Positions 11,101 through 17,670 of a stretch of DNA of 63,686 bases are shown here, piece after piece. A program made the translations under genes and the position numbers. The notes below the pieces were generated by a model. It was given only the letters and a program-made list of their open reading frames with translations. It did not search any database and had not been told where the DNA came from. The DNA lies in contig JABJGS010000003.1 in assembly GCA_018703155.1 (NCBI GenBank), positions 1 to 63,686 of the forward strand, written 5' to 3'. The stretch's first letter is position 1; each line of letters starts with the position of its first letter. This DNA is from Francisellaceae bacterium (GTDB lineage Bacteria > Pseudomonadota > Gammaproteobacteria > UBA6186 > Azoamicaceae).

Positions 11101-11377
11101 CATAGAGCTTACTGTCATTTTGATTTAGTATTAATCCGATATGCCTATTCAGAGACTGCTTGTTCTTATCTTTTAATTGTCTGCTTATTTCTTCTTGTTG
11201 TTCATCAAGGTTTACAATATTATATAAAGTGACTTTGGAATTTTTAATGGCTCGTTGAACATCCCCCCAGTAGAGATCAGTACAATCTTTATATTTTAAA
11301 ACCAAATCGCTTATTTGTGGCTTGGTTGGAACTTTATAGTAGCCAAGTTCTAATTCTTCAATTGATGGCTTAGTCAT
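5114..11377 (-). CDS. Giant candidate effector: clan CE-like domain, ankyrin repeats, GT-B-like C-terminal module
   Basis: The 2087-residue protein has no signal peptide. Residues about 200-295 carry a clan CE (Ulp/YopJ) cysteine protease or acetyltransferase pattern: His219, Asp238 (in YYLDS), Gln281 and Cys287 in YQCGTFA. Spacing is H-x18-D-x48-C with Gln six before Cys, as in Ulp1 and close to YopJ. Residues about 498-1510 are ankyrin repeats (many GW.PLHLAA turns) interrupted near 890 by three GLEVG repeats. Residues 1567-2040 match the GT-B-like module of the convergent neighbour, including DPFVGLTGDQS at 1921-1931. The tail has an alanine run. Known clan CE-ankyrin proteins of intracellular bacteria modify host proteins, so a translocated effector is the likely role, but secretion is not proven. 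The start at 11377 has only a weak GAGAG site. Confidence 0.8.
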   Translation of the reverse strand: MTKPSIEELELGYYKVPTKPQISDLVLKYKDCTDLYWGDVQRAIKNSKVTLYNIVNLDEQQEEISRQLKDKNKQSLNRHIGLILNQNDSKLYAIHLDWNGDMKTTPLNERPQLQEVLESIRTDSPKELSLKDSTPTLNLVLNEPDDFDPAIVGVQEQLTPKGIALLSHIQAQKKQQANQPLVATNMDDIIHVADAINKARVGDKVSIIYHQLHADADFHKIVIMLQKTATGIQAYYLDSGNQESGYIFHRANELNERLLSQAIQVEHVVPVDYASSAKRRQYDSYQCGTFAIKDARSLASDRFDKSITGDLPPMAGRYYPKNTKSYALPPASLKSQQSSKSRNFYLSKMRNHAVKVSNDGETLGEFYERYKDPLEYARKFSRKNRDSVVHFLEHFPSEITDGVSSYTARMVTTERIQQVNDQDNELSAINRVLDITVSHLSAGKSGDLLSAIRENLETVSVETRSEILAKALQFAASYSEKIRNTPNLKQIEQMNFELREAITENNISLVEKLVNSGAIINEPSHDGTRWLPLHFAASLSDGSSMVTKLIQLGADPTIPDLNGWLPLHLAASNGTMDTVVKLMFSPELRNSWFHATLDGTTALDLLARNQSDKILATINERTKDHVHQNLFQLCINENKLHLIPQLIALGIDVNENVPFESEWSAMHLAVNDQKLDAMSVLLANHASPNNADKNNWTPLHLAALKGNQDAMQLLLEHNGDILAKNKTEQTPLDLALLNEHIDLCKHIVEYYRANSADGGKGLVHILSDSSNSNEYQILENWLKHNLLDPNEQTKNEDGWRPIHFAVHNKSIAVFDILMLNGANINNHDNNGYTALHLAVSSKNEEMIRHIVNHHNPNLLMTNSDGLTAWELAQQEGMLTLKDLLSPNTSGLEVGGLEVGGLEVGATHNYELDRESGDDYELGRLPSTNYTGSTVDVNIYTLFNSMQKSWETLDKTIKGHPNINLNSPIITEGDDTWYLLHSAVGSEPKNEAIVILLKAGANPNQQSGPINGERWTPLLLAILSGVEESCSILLKYGADPNICDLNEGGWFPLHYLAEAECNETTLNITKKLLDAGANPSYKTKSAPYNNALQVAIANNNVEVSKLLYEKYKELDIVHNLITDLSEDELNVLSKFVSPSDDLENEITEYIKVKKSTHGRPPIEAENIYNAIETNDLPGLCQMLSNNSYTIDGDRPDSSPLYMAVSNNKEEMVDALLKAGANPNLLNNSEWSPLIAAINNGNIIMVEKLINSGANINQASSSGWTPLFYAVLYGKDKIIQMLQKHNAKNIQDYQGGWSPLHLAASKENTQVIWQLCSKMNGREIHCKDFSGDTPLHIAAKHSNIDAFNTLLKQQASPNTPNNHGWTPMHILASKKEFGSIVTATMMGANILQKNNSGETTLDIISQKGCTHTVCKMIAQLEDKTKYITKKIKGGNIEDLRYLLGKGFIDPNMLLSTSSSHKSLLAVAAENNNMDIVKLLMEHGADIKTVSESMPVIGKSNHIDMFRYLIKMGLTPSLEAEKSIPEPLMTRIKEDYIQKSWHGKQLAFLEAIEKEKFDEANRIISEMEIEHDGNKPYNIAIFTALAWGSSGDVTASSKLINGLDKFCKSSGKEVTFTWVTRRDEISASKNITSANKLSPDVTCNLIEFTADASSEGEWHDGWHEIWKNNSLGDNVQTALSEADLCICYPTYHYFTANDRQKLDEFDTEFTVITEYDCMETMIPLEKTTYKEYRLGIGSKSLGVFTSDLNDPAPLASIRNEPKDACLLGCLLNMNQSSLTAANPSDLKQSEATYKSSHHLFFAYMADYPDEDLSKTCIVNIEDWAIACIKKALLEDDNKDIDICLPLKPHHMDKIKSKLESEPSILTAEEKNKLKQIDFLQKNVDSEINLTDSHSVASDGKINVRLINGFRLHHESMMSMIGNADPFVGLTGDQSLYEGIQSNKLVTYQALRWKQQQFENLVDLCKTNGLNELAKFYELQVIVEGQDPSLNWRDLVELTVTEKITLQKQCDTLNKVISSDCNLNGVLEKITLRNLQCSRFEEEMKYQRSEPNAQLKPNPMLHLAAAAAAINTTPSRAQLQPPTSTPKKRHD
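8667..8711 (-). repeat. 15-bp x 3 perfect tandem repeat encoding GLEVG units
   Basis: Three identical 15-bp copies (unit cctacctctaagcca on the plus strand) encode GGLEV/GLEVG in the linker between two ankyrin blocks of the giant protein, about residues 889-904. The unit is a multiple of three, so changes in copy number keep the frame and would alter only linker length. Confidence 0.9.
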
Positions 11378-11884
11378 TGCTTTACTCTCTGAAAATAAGT
11401 GCTTTTACAATATTTGTATACTCACCAGTTAAATAGCTGCTAGGTTACTATATAAGCATAGTGTTTGATTCTAGATTTATGGGGAGATTAAAACTAATCA
11501 TTGATAGCTATGTATATATTTTTTGGTGAAATTAACATCTATATTTAACTACAAGTTATAGTAAATAATACTAGATGAATATCAGATATGATTGAATTAT
11601 TAAGTATAGGTAAGATAATACGATCAGTGTTTGTCTATGTAAGGTATATTTGTATTTCGTTAATGAGTAAGGCATAAGTAATACTGATACTTTTCTTTTA
11701 GTTTTTAGAAAAAATTAATATAGATAATAACTTTGAGAAAGCAAATTTCAGGTATAGTGCAGTATCACGATAAGTTATTTATGCACCATTGATATTAATT
11801 GACAGAGAGGCTCTTGCAAAAAGAAGAGTAAGTGAATATAATTGCAGGCAACTAACTATATTTTGATTGGATGGAGAATAAACT
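11378..11884. other. 507-bp divergent intergenic region between two ankyrin genes
   Basis: No credible coding frame or RNA gene is visible. The region separates the minus-strand giant gene from the plus-strand ankyrin gene and so should hold both promoters. A good sigma70-type promoter for the plus-strand gene is listed separately at 11814-11842. I could not identify a convincing one for the minus-strand gene. A perfect TTGACA occurs at 11799-11804 but has no matching -10 at the right distance. Confidence 0.6.
11814..11842 (+). promoter_or_regulatory. Sigma70-like promoter for the ankyrin gene at 11885
   Basis: TTGCAA (11814-11819), a 17-base spacer and a perfect TATAAT (11837-11842) lie about 42 bases before ATG 11885. 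A GGAG ribosome-binding site lies in the leader. Transcription should start near 11849. Confidence 0.65.
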
Positions 11885-13564
11885 ATGATATTTCAATTAA
11901 TAGAAGAGTTTTTTGGAAGAAAATCGTTTAGATTGAATGTAGATACACAAAATGCATATATAGCTCTTGGAACCCCAAAGTTACCAGTAATACATCCTTA
12001 TAATCCTACTGGCACTACAGAAGCTAATCAGAGAGAAGATACTGCAGGGATGCCACATTATCTAGTTGCGGCAAACTTAGGCTCATATATACCAGCTAAT
12101 CTTCCTTCTGCATTAAGCCGTCTCTTAGATGCAGAAGGTGTATCAGCTGATAATGTTGATGTTTGCTTTTTAATTCAGAATCAACCATGGAAGGATGAAG
12201 AATTACTTTTTAGGCCACATTCTTGGTTGGATCCTGATGCACCTGTTAGCCAAGAAGGCTATAAAAGAAATTTTAATGATATTATAATATCAACTTTTGA
12301 AGTCGGAAGTGATGCTCAACCATTAAGATCTATGCACCATATAGAAGTGCACCAAAATGAAGATGATATGGTTGTATTTTCTGCTGATTGTTTACAGATT
12401 AAAAATTTAAAAGTAACAGCCGGTGACGTGCCTGATTCAAAGGCACTCTGTTCTTTCACCTATGATCCTACTAGCAAAAAAGCAATTATTACCTTTCATT
12501 GGTTATTGTCTGATATTGATTTTGAACATGTACAACAGGTCGTTGAACAAAATGAAGCCCAAGGCTTTGAAGAATTTCTTGAGTGTATTGCAAAAGTACC
12601 AACACCTAATGAATTTTTAAGTATTAATATAGAAACACTTATGCAATTAGGACTAGGCCATAAACTTCCTGAAATCAGGCAGAAAGACAATAAATTTGAA
12701 TTGGCTGAAATATCTTATCAGTATCACTTGTTGAATCAGGCCATCTGTACTGAAGACCTTAATGAAATTGATAAATTAATTAAAATACATAATTTAAACC
12801 CTAATGCACATACTCCAGGTGGTACACAATGGTTGCCTTTACATTTTGCAGTTTCTGCAAATAAGCACACATGTGTGAGAAGACTATGCGATCTGGGAGC
12901 CGAAATTAACGGTGCGGATCTTAATGGCTGGACTTCAGCACATCTTGCTGCTTTGGAAGGTAAGCAAGATGTGTTACTTGAGTTAATGAATTGTGGTGCT
13001 GATATTCTTAAGCCAGCAAGCGATGGGAAAACAGCCCTAGATGTTATGATAAATGCAAAACATTTCGGGATTATTGAGCCTATAAATAAATTGTTACTTG
13101 AAAAGCACGAGAAAAGTTTGTTACATTTTGTGGCCCAGACTGGCAATACAGAAACATTTATAAAGCTTGTTGAGCAAGGTGCAGATTTTTTGAGTGTTGA
13201 TCACGATGGAAAAACACCATTAGATATTGCTTTAGAATTAGGTTATATGCATATATGTGAAGCACTAGATGATTTTTTTGAAGAAAATCCTTTAAATGGA
13301 CTTAAGCTGTCCCATATTTTAACGCAACGTGCACCTATTAATACCCTTAGAGCTTTTGCAGAGAAAGGATTTATTCATTTTGATGAACCTACAGTAGGAG
13401 GGGATGAGTGGCGACCTATTCATTTTGCAGCCAGTAGTCAGAGCGTTGAAAAAATCAGAGCATTAGTTGATGCTGGAGCTAATGTTGAACAGCCAGATAG
13501 AAATGGATGGACAGCTAGTAAAGCTGTACCTGAGATATTAAGTACCATTAAATTTAAATTATAA
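11885..13564 (+). CDS. Ankyrin-repeat protein with unknown N-terminal domain
   Basis: The 559-residue protein has no signal peptide. Residues 1-280 form an unrecognised domain with alternating strands and two short acidic helices. Ankyrin repeats occupy about residues 285-555, with turns such as WLPLHFAV, WTSAHLAA, KTALDVM and WRPIHFAA. These closely resemble those of the 2087-residue protein (WLPLHFAA and DLNGW occur in both), so the repeat regions are probably paralogous. The protein is a plausible cytoplasmic or translocated protein-binding factor. GGAG lies 8 bases before ATG 11885. The next ankyrin gene starts 25 bases downstream and is probably co-transcribed. The N-terminal domain may carry an activity that I cannot identify. 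Confidence 0.8.
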   Translation: MIFQLIEEFFGRKSFRLNVDTQNAYIALGTPKLPVIHPYNPTGTTEANQREDTAGMPHYLVAANLGSYIPANLPSALSRLLDAEGVSADNVDVCFLIQNQPWKDEELLFRPHSWLDPDAPVSQEGYKRNFNDIIISTFEVGSDAQPLRSMHHIEVHQNEDDMVVFSADCLQIKNLKVTAGDVPDSKALCSFTYDPTSKKAIITFHWLLSDIDFEHVQQVVEQNEAQGFEEFLECIAKVPTPNEFLSINIETLMQLGLGHKLPEIRQKDNKFELAEISYQYHLLNQAICTEDLNEIDKLIKIHNLNPNAHTPGGTQWLPLHFAVSANKHTCVRRLCDLGAEINGADLNGWTSAHLAALEGKQDVLLELMNCGADILKPASDGKTALDVMINAKHFGIIEPINKLLLEKHEKSLLHFVAQTGNTETFIKLVEQGADFLSVDHDGKTPLDIALELGYMHICEALDDFFEENPLNGLKLSHILTQRAPINTLRAFAEKGFIHFDEPTVGGDEWRPIHFAASSQSVEKIRALVDAGANVEQPDRNGWTASKAVPEILSTIKFKL

Positions 13565-13589
13565 AAATATCACTAAAAGGATCATTATA

Positions 13590-14195
13590 ATGCCGGAAAA
13601 AATGCCAAGAAATATACATCGTAGAAGAACTCATCAGGTTCCATTTTCCTATCCTATCATTACAGCGTCGGCTGCTGGGGATGAGAGTGCGGTGAGAAAT
13701 CTTCTTGAAGATGTAAATGTAAATCCAGGAATGCTTGGAAATACGGCGATTGTTCGAGCATTACGTGGCTCTCATACAAGAGTAGCTTTATTGTTATTAA
13801 GTGATCCTAGAGTTAAACCAGGACAGAACAATCAAATTGTATTACGTACTGCTGTAGATATGGGGGATTTTGATGCTGTACAATTATTAGTGAGTTTACC
13901 TGGGGTTAAGGTTTCTGCTTATGGTTACAATGCTATATTAAAAGCCACTCAACATGGGTATAAACAAGTTGTCGACTTGCTGTTAGAGCATGTAGGTTTG
14001 CAAAAAAGTCCATATTTAGCAAGTTGTTTAAATAAAGGGATGATGAATATATTAGAAAATGTTAACTCAAATCATACATTTTTATTGGCAAGTTCATTAA
14101 GTCGTGATGGCAATGCTTCCATTTCTGAACAAGCTGCAGATGGAATATCAAAAAATACCTTAAGTCATACTCTAGGATCTACTTATGGGATATAG
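13590..14195 (+). CDS. Small ankyrin-like protein
   Basis: The 201-residue protein has a basic N-terminus (RRR near residue 9-11). About four divergent ankyrin-type helix pairs follow at residues 22-140 (ITASAAGDESAVRNLL, AIVRALRGSHTRVALLLL, LRTAVDMGDFDAVQLLV, AILKATQHGYKQVVDLLL). The Ser-rich tail has no known motif. An AAAGGATC site precedes ATG 13590. It lies 25 bases after the preceding ankyrin gene. The repeats lack the usual TPLH turn, so this may be a distinct ankyrin-like subfamily. Function unknown; a protein-binding role is inferred from the fold. Confidence 0.75.
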   Translation: MPEKMPRNIHRRRTHQVPFSYPIITASAAGDESAVRNLLEDVNVNPGMLGNTAIVRALRGSHTRVALLLLSDPRVKPGQNNQIVLRTAVDMGDFDAVQLLVSLPGVKVSAYGYNAILKATQHGYKQVVDLLLEHVGLQKSPYLASCLNKGMMNILENVNSNHTFLLASSLSRDGNASISEQAADGISKNTLSHTLGSTYGI

Positions 14196-14258
14196 TGCAT
14201 TAAATTTCAAATGATCGGAAGAAATAATCTATAGTACCAAATGAATTTTTAAATTTAT

Positions 14259-14296
14259 TAAGGTTTTTTGGGGGGGGGGAGATTACCTCAACCTTA
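14259..14296. repeat. Homopolymeric G10 tract flanked by an inverted repeat
   Basis: Ten consecutive G residues (14270-14279) follow six Ts in an otherwise AT-rich intergenic region. The tract sits between inverted arms TAAGGTT (14259-14265) and AACCTTA (14290-14296). It lies downstream of the ankyrin gene ending at 14195 and downstream of the convergent MNT gene ending at 14406. Such tracts are prone to slipped-strand length change. Here it falls outside any gene, so any effect would be on transcription or termination. Confidence 0.75.
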
Positions 14297-14405
14297 TTAA
14301 AGTCTAATGAGACGGATATAGAGAGTTAATGATATCAAGTTGTCTGTGAGTCAAGTTGTTATTTACAGTTGTAGCTTGATGACTCTGATAGAATTATATC
14401 AAGAT

Positions 14406-14702
14406 CTATTTGGAACTTTGCTGCAGTACATTATAATTTTTTACTATAATGTCTTTAAAGCTTTGGTCTATACCGCTCCATGTGACAATATCTACGCTAA
14501 ATGGCAAGTTAGAATCAGAGAAAGAACTTTTTTCTTTCAACTTTAGTGGCATTTGAGAGTCTTGTACTGCAAGATCTAGGTCGGAAAATTTTTTTATGTT
14601 TTTTCCATGTACTCTGGAGCCAAAGGCCCAAATTTCATGATTTGGAACTTGTTTTTTTAGTATATCGAGAACATAACAAAGGTGCTGGTCATTTATGTGC
14701 AT
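14406..14702 (-). CDS. mntA: MNT-type nucleotidyltransferase (antitoxin of HEPN-MNT pair)
   Basis: The 98-residue protein has the minimal nucleotidyltransferase signature: Gly28-Ser29 followed by Asp41-x-Asp43 (GSR...SDLDLAV), with a third acidic residue expected in the later strand (VDIV). Families of this size pair with a HEPN protein. In characterised pairs the MNT enzyme neutralises the HEPN ribonuclease by adding AMP to its active-site region. The gene starts 4 bases after the HEPN gene stop and must be co-transcribed with it. Both strands were checked: a plus-strand open frame at 14340-14546 is a shadow. Assignment to this family is firm; the target of modification is inferred. Confidence 0.85.
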   Translation of the reverse strand: MHINDQHLCYVLDILKKQVPNHEIWAFGSRVHGKNIKKFSDLDLAVQDSQMPLKLKEKSSFSDSNLPFSVDIVTWSGIDQSFKDIIVKNYNVLQQSSK

Positions 14703-14706
14703 ATTT

Positions 14707-15117
14707 TTAAGACGCCAATTCTAATTGTTTAATAAAAAAATCCACTTCCTTTATAAAGTTAGGTAATTCTTGATAAATTTGTTTGGATTTGCTTTCTTCA
14801 TAGGCATGAGATGTGATATTTCGCATTTCACGAAATTGGAACCATGCTTCAGGCGCTTCAATTAAACCAACTTTTGCTGCTTGTCGTATTAAATCTTTGA
14901 ATGGCAGTTGCGATATCTTAGTTGCTGAATCAAAATCTGTTAATCTACGTCTTATTAATTTAATACTTAGCTCGTATGTAAACTCAAAAGCTTGAATTGC
15001 AGCACTTCTTAAGTGCATATTTAATTGTTTGTCTACTTGGTTTTCAGGAGCATTACAATATTTTAAGCTTGATCTTAATTGTTGTGAAGCTTTCTTAATC
15101 ATTGTTAAATCTAACAT
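14707..15117 (-). CDS. hepT: HEPN-domain protein (toxin of HEPN-MNT pair)
   Basis: Starting at ATG 15117 (GGGA site 8 bases upstream; an in-frame TTG at 15132 is less likely) the protein has 136 residues. It is all-helical and matches the HI0074/nucleotidyltransferase substrate-binding type. The catalytic RxxxxH motif of HEPN ribonucleases is present as Arg99-Asn100...His104 followed by Ala-Tyr (RNITSHAY). The downstream MNT gene completes the pair. HEPN-MNT modules act as toxin-antitoxin systems in bacterial genomes, often for phage defence or plasmid maintenance; here the setting is chromosomal, next to the ankyrin cluster. Motifs are intact, so it may be active. Confidence 0.85.
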   Translation of the reverse strand: MLDLTMIKKASQQLRSSLKYCNAPENQVDKQLNMHLRSAAIQAFEFTYELSIKLIRRRLTDFDSATKISQLPFKDLIRQAAKVGLIEAPEAWFQFREMRNITSHAYEESKSKQIYQELPNFIKEVDFFIKQLELAS

Positions 15118-15302
15118 AAGATTAATTCCCAAAATATAATTACATTTGATATCTTAGTAGTTAGTGTTGCAAAATCCCAACCGTGTGAGCTATAAAACTA
15201 AATGTTCATAAAGTAGAACTTAATGGCCAAGAAAAAGGACAGGGGTTTGCCCAAATCATTTAAGTAAAAGTATACTATGCCTATTTGAAGGAAAGAGCCA
15301 AT

Positions 15303-16073
15303 ATGCTTGTTGATTCACATTGCCATTTACACATGATTGATTATGCCAAGCTTGGAAAGAGCTTTGAGCAAGTAATGGATGAATGTTCTGATTTAGAAAA
15401 GCTTTTATGTGTATCTACAACCCCCCAAGATTTTCAAAAAATGTTTGATTTTACACAAGCTTATTCTCATAAAATCTCTCTTTCTGCTGGGCTTCATCCA
15501 TCAGAGGTTGCACCAGAAGGTTGGCAAGACTTAATTAGTAAAAGTTTAGATTCTTCTAGGGTAGTTGCTGTTGGTGAGACTGGATTAGACTTTCACTATG
15601 ACTCAGTAGATAAAGTAGAGCAAAAGGAGAGGTTTGCTTGGCAGATTAATAAATCTAAAGAAGTTAACTTGCCATTGATAATACATACCAGGGAAGCTAA
15701 AGAAGATACTATAGATATTATGATTGACAGTGGTCGCTATGATGTAACCGGGGTAATGCATTGTTTTACTGAAGATCTTGATATGGCAAAAAAGTGTCTT
15801 GATTTAGGTTTTTATATTTCAATTTCAGGAATTGTAACTTTTAAAAACGCAGATCAGATCCGCCAGGTGGCAAAAAATATACCGCTAGATATGCTTCTTG
15901 TTGAAACCGACTCGCCATATTTATCCCCTGCTCCAAATCGAGGTAAGACGAACATACCTGCATATGTTAACCATACAGCTCAATTCGTTGCAGATTTGCG
16001 AGGTATTCATCTAGATGAATTGGCTGAGCAGACAACCCATAATTTTTATAACCTATTTAGAAAATGTAAGTAG
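15303..16073 (+). CDS. tatD: TatD family metal-dependent deoxyribonuclease
   Basis: From ATG 15303 (AAGGAAAG site just upstream; an in-frame TTG at 15285 overlaps that site and is unlikely) the protein has 256 residues, normal for TatD. The metal-binding motifs of the TIM-barrel family are all visible: DSHCHLH at the N-terminus, GETGLDF, HTREA, the MHCF block and ETDSPYL near the C-terminus. Family members are 3'-5' exonucleases or endonucleases acting on DNA and RNA and are thought to help in repair. Whether this is TatD, YcfH or YjjV type cannot be settled by eye. It appears monocistronic. Confidence 0.9.
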   Translation: MLVDSHCHLHMIDYAKLGKSFEQVMDECSDLEKLLCVSTTPQDFQKMFDFTQAYSHKISLSAGLHPSEVAPEGWQDLISKSLDSSRVVAVGETGLDFHYDSVDKVEQKERFAWQINKSKEVNLPLIIHTREAKEDTIDIMIDSGRYDVTGVMHCFTEDLDMAKKCLDLGFYISISGIVTFKNADQIRQVAKNIPLDMLLVETDSPYLSPAPNRGKTNIPAYVNHTAQFVADLRGIHLDELAEQTTHNFYNLFRKCK

Positions 16074-16146
16074 GTCTAGCAGCAATATCTAGAGATCTTT
16101 ATATATGCTAAAATCCTGATTCTCCTAACTCATAACAAAGAGAAGC

Positions 16147-17514
16147 ATGAATATTTTAGCCTTAGTTGGACAGATTAAAGACGGACTTAGTTATTTTTTA
16201 GTGATCCCACTGGTGTTTATAGTTGGTCTATTTTTTTCTATATCGCTTAACTGGTTGCAGTTAAAACATTTTAAGACTGCATTCAATTGTATTTTGAATC
16301 ACAATACAAAGAGTCAATCTTCAGGTTTTTCTAGTTTTGCTGCATTATCTGCTGTTCTTGGCGGTAATTTAGGAACAGGAAACATCGCAGGTGTTGCTGT
16401 AGCATTATCTGTTGGTGGCCCAGGCGCATTATTTTGGATGTGGTTGATGGCGATTTTGGGGTCGGTCATCAAATTTGTAGGGGCATATTTAGGAGTTATT
16501 TATCGCCGAGAGACAAATATACCTGGGGCAAACTTCATCGGGGGGCCAATGTACTACCTTGAGGATGGCCTTAATCTGAAATTTTTGGCTAAAGTTTATG
16601 CTTGGTGCATGATTATTTCAGCGTTTTTAGTCGGAAATTTAGTACAAATTAATTCCCTATCCCTGCCTCTTGAAATTTTACCACTGAATATACCACCATT
16701 AGGTTTTGGGGTAATGGTGGCATTGCTTGTTGGTTGGATTATATTCAGTAAGGCCAAGGTGTTCATACGTTTTGTTACAATGGTTGTTCCTTTTATGGCT
16801 GTTGTTTACTTGGGTGCTTGTACATATATCTTATTAGTAAATTATAGTGAACTACCCAAGGCTATATATCTAATTATTACTAGTGCTTTTGATGTTAAAT
16901 CAATTTTATCGGGTGGGGCAGCTTATACAGTAGCCCAAGCGGTAAAGTCTGGATTTGATCGAGGATTATTCGCAACAGATGCTGGAGTAGGCTTAGCAGC
17001 AATTTTACATAGTGAAGTTGAGATTGATAGAGCTAAACTAAAAGAAGGAGCGTTGTTGCAAGGTCTTGTTAGTATTATTGCACCAATAATAGTTCTGTTT
17101 ATTTGTACAGTAACTGGGCTTGTGCTAATTGTGACTGGAGCCTGGAGTGATCCTTGTCTACAAAGTACAAATTTATGTATAAAAGCATTCAATCTAGGCA
17201 TTAAGGATGGTGTTGGCAGTATTTTAGTTACAGTGACCCTCATCTTATTTGCAGTTACTACAATTCTTACGTGGCTACACTGTGCTCGCAGAGCTATTGA
17301 TTATTTGGTTGGAAGTAGCAGTAAAAAATGGGCAGTGGTTATGCAAGTGTTGTTTTTACTTGTTATTCCATTGGGAACAGTAGCTAATGTTCAATTTTCT
17401 TGGATTATGGCAGATATTTTTCTTAACCTGTTATTAGTGATAAACCTTTATGGCTTGTTTAGGTTGTTTTCTCGGCATAAAGAAGAGATTAAAGAAATGG
17501 TGATTAAGCTTTAG
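16147..17514 (+). CDS. Sodium:alanine symporter (AGCS family)
   Basis: The 455-residue inner-membrane protein has about ten to eleven hydrophobic helices. It carries the AGCS signatures GGNLGTGNIAGVA in an early helix, a GGPGALFWMW segment, NFIGGPMYYLEDGL, and GLFATDAGVG in the middle. Members import alanine or glycine with Na+. Amino-acid uptake fits a host-dependent bacterium, and a second Na+-coupled transporter occurs at 23397. AGAGAAGC precedes ATG 16147. Single gene, slightly shorter than some homologues at the C-terminus. Confidence 0.9.
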   Translation: MNILALVGQIKDGLSYFLVIPLVFIVGLFFSISLNWLQLKHFKTAFNCILNHNTKSQSSGFSSFAALSAVLGGNLGTGNIAGVAVALSVGGPGALFWMWLMAILGSVIKFVGAYLGVIYRRETNIPGANFIGGPMYYLEDGLNLKFLAKVYAWCMIISAFLVGNLVQINSLSLPLEILPLNIPPLGFGVMVALLVGWIIFSKAKVFIRFVTMVVPFMAVVYLGACTYILLVNYSELPKAIYLIITSAFDVKSILSGGAAYTVAQAVKSGFDRGLFATDAGVGLAAILHSEVEIDRAKLKEGALLQGLVSIIAPIIVLFICTVTGLVLIVTGAWSDPCLQSTNLCIKAFNLGIKDGVGSILVTVTLILFAVTTILTWLHCARRAIDYLVGSSSKKWAVVMQVLFLLVIPLGTVANVQFSWIMADIFLNLLLVINLYGLFRLFSRHKEEIKEMVIKL

Positions 17515-17600
17515 AGTATATTATCAAATTAAATCTTGCGGGCAACTTAATTCTAATTTTAGTTCCACAAAAAAATAAATAAAAAAAATGCATATTTTAT

Positions 17601-17629
17601 TTCATGCTTTTATGTTCCTTTGTTATACT
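17601..17629 (+). promoter_or_regulatory. Possible extended -10 promoter for the LRR gene
   Basis: TATACT (17624-17629) is preceded by TG one base upstream (extended -10) and by a weak TTCATG -35 at 17 bases. It lies 42 bases before GTG 17671. The weak -35 makes this tentative. Confidence 0.35.
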
Positions 17630-17670
17630 TAACATAACTTGACTTTTTATGTTTATTTTAGGTTTGAGCT

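Noticed and set aside
14340-14546. Plus-strand 68-residue frame over the MNT gene
   Set aside because: The minus-strand frame has the full nucleotidyltransferase motif and the HEPN partner; this one has neither.
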